In this document: positions 63,034-64,000 of the stretch, in pieces
Layout: each line of letters starts with the position of its first letter
How positions within the stretch are numbered: the stretch's first letter is position 1
Source of the DNA: Paenibacillus sp. JZ16
Lineage (GTDB): Bacteria > Bacillota > Bacilli > Paenibacillales > Paenibacillaceae
Reading direction: 5' to 3'
Assembly: GCF_015326965.1 (NCBI RefSeq)
Contig: NZ_CP017659.1
Coordinates: forward strand, 2,914,001 to 2,978,000
Length of the DNA: 64,000 nucleotides
The notes under the pieces: model-generated
Database searches by the model: none
What the model was told of the DNA's origin: nothing
What the model saw: the letters and a program-made list of their open reading frames with translations, nothing else
Position numbers and translations under genes: made by a program

Positions 63034-64000
63034 CTACTTTATTTTTTCCACAAAATTGCCCATTCTCTCCAAGGCCTCATTCAGTTGGGCAATGGATGTA
63101 GCATATGAGCAGCGAATGAATCCTTCCCCGCCAAGACCGAATGCGGTGCCCGGTACGGCAGCCACTTTCGCCTCGGTCAGCAAGCGCTGGGCAAATTCAT
63201 CCGAGCCGAGTCCCGTTCGCTTGATGCTCGGGAACGCGTAGAACGCTCCCTGTGGCTCGTGGCAATCCAAACCGATCTCGCGCAGCCCTTGAACCACGAG
63301 TCTGCGCCGCTGGTTATAGGATTCAACCATTCGGTCCTTTTCCCCCATGCCGTTACGCAATGCTTCGAGCGCGGCGACTTGCCCCATTGCGGGTGCACAC
63401 ATAACCGTATACTGGTGGATTTTCAGCATGGCGCCAATCAGATCCGAATGAGCACACACATACCCCATACGCCAACCAGTCATAGCAAAAGCCTTCGAGA
63501 AGCCGCTTACCAGAATGGTGCGGTCCATCATGCCTGGCATCGAGGCAAAGCTGACGTGCTTGCCTTCATACGTGAGCTCAGCATAGATTTCATCGGAGAT
63601 CACAATCAGATCGTGTTTTTCCACTACTTCCGCAATGGGCAGCCAATCCTCATAGGTCATGATCGCTCCTGTTGGATTGCTTGGGTAACACAGGATCAGA
63701 ATCTTTGATTTGGGGGTGATTTGCGCTTCGAGCGCCTCGGCGGTCAGTTTGAAATGATGCTCTGCCGTCGTTTCAATACCAACGGGCACCCCGCCACCGA
63801 TTGAAGCAATCGGCGAGTAAGAAATGTAACACGGCTCGGGGATCAGAATTTCATCTCCGGGAACAATCAAGGCACGCAGCGCCAGATCAATCGCTTCACT
63901 GCCGCCTACGGTTACGATCATTTCATTGGCAGGATTATAGGTCACGTGGAAACTGTCGTTCAAATATTCCGCGATCGCCTCCCGAAGTTCAGGCATACCG
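63034..64000 (-). CDS. Class I/II aminotransferase (PatA-like), 5' part outside the window
   Basis: At least 322 residues; the gene continues past the right edge, so the true start is not seen. PLP lysine in VSGFSKAFAMTGWRMGY, motifs CYPSNPTGA, SDEIYAELTYEG and the C-terminal FIRCSYATS. These fit the aspartate-aminotransferase I-gamma group that includes PatA (N-acetyl-diaminopimelate aminotransferase) and other broad-specificity enzymes. Substrate not determined. Confidence 0.88.
   Translation of the reverse strand, partial: GMPELREAIAEYLNDSFHVTYNPANEMIVTVGGSEAIDLALRALIVPGDEILIPEPCYISYSPIASIGGGVPVGIETTAEHHFKLTAEALEAQITPKSKILILCYPSNPTGAIMTYEDWLPIAEVVEKHDLIVISDEIYAELTYEGKHVSFASMPGMMDRTILVSGFSKAFAMTGWRMGYVCAHSDLIGAMLKIHQYTVMCAPAMGQVAALEALRNGMGEKDRMVESYNQRRRLVVQGLREIGLDCHEPQGAFYAFPSIKRTGLGSDEFAQRLLTEAKVAAVPGTAFGLGGEGFIRCSYATSIAQLNEALERMGNFVEKIK

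Noticed and set aside
1..64000. CRISPR arrays, tRNA or rRNA genes, prophage or conjugative modules
   Set aside because: No regularly spaced repeats, no cloverleaf or rRNA sequence and no structural or transfer genes were seen apart from the single IS.

Overview
The window looks like a chromosomal segment of a spore-forming, low-to-mid GC Bacillota, most likely Paenibacillus or a close relative. The evidence is a set of sporulation genes (spoVR, prkA, ytxC, a Spo0E-like phosphatase, a gamma-type spore-protein-like gene), YesM/YesN-type two-component control of a lipoprotein-dependent sugar ABC transporter, a LiaFSR-like system, SAM-I and T-box leaders, and very consistent AGGAGG-type ribosome binding sites. 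Most genes lie on the minus strand. No rRNA, tRNA, CRISPR array or prophage was seen. Several starts were moved from the longest ORF to the ATG, GTG or TTG that has a Shine-Dalgarno sequence.

Layout. 0.2-3.0 kb: a cation diffusion facilitator and an S9 peptidase. 3.3-9.4 kb: spoVR, a haem-globin chemotaxis transducer and prkA, with an IS3-family element inserted in the loop of what appears to be the prkA terminator. 9.7-16.9 kb: a DUF2161-type protein, an aminotransferase, an atypical LuxR-type regulator, a membrane protein plus phosphodiester glycosidase pair, a 34-residue membrane peptide, an AbrB-like regulator, trmL and serC. 17-25.5 kb: a sugar-utilisation locus (LacI regulator, ABC binding protein, two permeases, GH94-type phosphorylase, epimerase-like protein). 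25.7-28.4 kb: a type I-beta glutamine synthetase with a GlnR/TnrA box, then DAHP synthase. 28.6-35.7 kb: a second sugar ABC operon with its own sensor kinase and AraC-type response regulator.

36.2-47.5 kb: ispH, an OmpR-type two-component pair beside an HtrA protease (CssRS-HtrA-like), a liaFSR-like cluster, a small spore-protein-like gene, a 3D-domain protein and thrS with its T-box leader. 47.9-53.9 kb: ytxC, mqnC (futalosine menaquinone route) and a metA-metI-metC operon under a SAM-I riboswitch. 54-64 kb: corA, an HRDC protein, a ROK fructokinase, modAB without modC, a 5'-3' exonuclease, a Spx/ArsC-fold protein, an RluA-type pseudouridine synthase, a cobalamin adenosyltransferase, a Spo0E-like protein and an aminotransferase cut by the right edge.

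The least-explained structure is a pair of inverted copies of a roughly 64-bp intergenic repeat at 60.13 and 62.40 kb. Each copy is followed by a hairpin whose arms differ in sequence but still pair, and a nested inverted repeat lies near the second copy. The IS in the terminator loop, the uncharacterised GH94-type sugar locus and the atypical regulators are the other items most worth checking. All functional statements rest on reading motifs by eye; no database search was run.
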